Shown one piece after another: positions 32,413 to 33,571 of a stretch of DNA of 33,571 bases. Both the position numbers and the translations under genes were made by a program. This stretch comes from Paraburkholderia silviterrae. GTDB lineage: Bacteria > Pseudomonadota > Gammaproteobacteria > Burkholderiales > Burkholderiaceae. Each line of letters starts with the position of its first letter. The first letter of the stretch is position 1. The notes under the pieces are model-generated. The model was not told where the DNA came from and made no database searches. It saw only the letters and a program-made list of their open reading frames with translations. The stretch is taken from the NCBI RefSeq assembly GCF_004353915.1, contig NZ_SMRP01000052.1, forward strand, positions 1 through 33,571. The letters are read 5' to 3'.

Positions 32413-33571
32413 TCAGCGTTTGTGCTTCACCGGCCGAACGTAGCCGGTTTTCGCGATCTGGGTCTTTTCGTTGAGCACGAGCGTGTCTTCGGGCACGTCC
32501 TTCCACACCGTCGTGCCCGCCGCGATGGTCACGCCGCGACCGACTCGCACGGGAGCGACGAGTTGCGTATCGGAGCCCACGAACACCTGATCTTCGATCA
32601 CCGTGCGGTGCTTGTTCGCGCCGTCGTAATTGCAGGTGATGGTGCCCGCGCCGATGTTCACGCCCGCGCCCACGTCGGCGTCGCCCACATAGCTCAGGTG
32701 GTTGGCCTTCGAGCCGTGGCCGATGTTCGCGTTCTTCACCTCGACGAAGTTGCCCACGTGCACTTCGTCGGCGAGCTGCGCGCCGGGGCGCAGACGCGCG
32801 TAGGGCCCAAGCACGGCCTGCGCGCCAACCGTTGCGCTCTCGATGTGCGTGTAGGCATCCACGCGCGTGCCCGCGCCGATCACGGCGTCGCGGATCACGC
32901 AGTTCGGGCCGATGCGCACGTTATCGGCCAGCGTCACCTGGCCTTCGAACACGCAGTTCACGTCGATGAACACGTCGCGCCCGCAGCTGATCGAGCCGCG
33001 CAGGTCAAAGCGCGCGGGGTCCGCGAGCGTCACGCCGGCCACGAGCAATGCGTCGGCGGCGTTGCGCTGGTACACGCGCTCGAGCTCGGCGAGCTGCTGC
33101 TTGCTGTTCACGCCGAGCGTCTCCCACTCGGCGTCGGGCTGCGCGGTGACGACCGGATGGCCCGCCGCGATTGCCGCTTCCACGACGTCGGTGAGGTAGT
33201 ACTCGCCCTGCGCGTTGTCGTTGCCGAGTGCCGCGAGCCAGCCCGCCAGCGGCGCGGTGGGCGTCACGACGATGCCGGTGTTGATCTCGTCGATGAGGCG
33301 CTCGTCCTCGCTCGCGTCCTTCTGCTCGACGATGCGCAGCACCTGGCCGGTCGCGCCGCGCACGATGCGCCCGTAACCGGTCGGATCGTCGAGCGTCACG
33401 GTGAGGATGCCGTAGCCCGTCTTTTGTCCGTCTTGCCCGGCGTTGGCCGCGGCGTCGGTGAGGCGCTTGAGCGTGGAGGCGCGCGTGAGCGGCACGTCGC
33501 CGTAGAGCACCAGCGTGGGCTGATTCGCATCGAGCAACGGCAGCGCCTGCGCGAGCGCGTGGCCGGTGCCG
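32413..33571 (-). CDS. glmU: bifunctional GlmU, N-terminus cut by the window edge
   Basis: The C-terminal 385 or so residues of the UDP-GlcNAc pyrophosphorylase / glucosamine-1-phosphate acetyltransferase; about the first 70-80 residues lie beyond 33571. The visible pyrophosphorylase part starts at GTGHALAQALP and continues LVLYGDVPLT, GYGRIVR and EINTGI. The left-handed beta-helix acetyltransferase domain has hexapeptide repeats and the signature NIGAGTITCNYDGANKHRT. The frame continues without a break to the window edge; a TTG at 33537 is an internal Leu codon and not the start. It makes the product that follows GlmS in the same pathway. Confidence 0.96.
   Translation of the reverse strand, partial: GTGHALAQALPLLDANQPTLVLYGDVPLTRASTLKRLTDAAANAGQDGQKTGYGILTVTLDDPTGYGRIVRGATGQVLRIVEQKDASEDERLIDEINTGIVVTPTAPLAGWLAALGNDNAQGEYYLTDVVEAAIAAGHPVVTAQPDAEWETLGVNSKQQLAELERVYQRNAADALLVAGVTLADPARFDLRGSISCGRDVFIDVNCVFEGQVTLADNVRIGPNCVIRDAVIGAGTRVDAYTHIESATVGAQAVLGPYARLRPGAQLADEVHVGNFVEVKNANIGHGSKANHLSYVGDADVGAGVNIGAGTITCNYDGANKHRTVIEDQVFVGSDTQLVAPVRVGRGVTIAAGTTVWKDVPEDTLVLNEKTQIAKTGYVRPVKHKR

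Overview
The window looks like a piece of a high-GC Burkholderiaceae chromosome (Burkholderia / Paraburkholderia / Caballeronia type). The evidence is the strong GC3 bias, the gene order paaABCDE - DUF1835 gene - TetR repressor, a fused aerobic-type indolepyruvate ferredoxin oxidoreductase, an hppD gene divergent from an Lrp/AsnC regulator, and a MaeB-type malic enzyme carrying a phosphotransacetylase domain. There is no insertion sequence, phage, CRISPR or tRNA gene; most of the window is housekeeping and catabolic core genome.

Left third (1-14.3 kb): aromatic catabolism. A secreted SGNH hydrolase diverges from the phenylacetyl-CoA epoxidase operon paaABCDE. A perfect 14-bp palindrome sits in the paaA promoter. 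After a strong terminator come a DUF1835 protein and the TetR-type repressor (PaaR). Next are a GNAT acetyltransferase, an Lrp/AsnC regulator divergent from 4-hydroxyphenylpyruvate dioxygenase (hppD), a small secreted protein, and a 1199-residue indolepyruvate ferredoxin oxidoreductase. Together these read as tyrosine/phenylalanine catabolism: arylpyruvates are either dioxygenated by HppD or oxidatively decarboxylated to arylacetyl-CoA, and phenylacetyl-CoA is the substrate of the Paa epoxidase.

Middle (14.3-26.4 kb): central metabolism and small regulators. It holds malic enzyme (maeB), an MFS transporter of aromatic-acid/H+ symporter character, pyrE, a NarL/RcsB-type response regulator, a periplasmic PEBP-family protein, a WrbA-like flavodoxin, argC, a stand-alone receiver that lacks its phospho-acceptor Asp, a 3-hydroxyisobutyrate-dehydrogenase-like enzyme, a Mut7-C RNase-domain protein, and a small ribbon-helix-helix-like protein.

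Right (26.4-33.6 kb): a small Ala/Lys-rich secreted protein, an EamA transporter, a 460-bp non-coding region with a cluster of DnaA-box-like 9-mers next to an AT-rich tract, a CinA-C homologue whose canonical catalytic residues are all replaced, a class-III-like sirtuin, a His/Asp-rich secreted protein, and glmS plus the 3' part of glmU (cut by the window edge). The DnaA-box cluster, the degenerate receiver and the degenerate CinA are the points most worth a second look. Convincing rho-independent hairpins close most transcription units. No complete undescribed multi-gene system was found.
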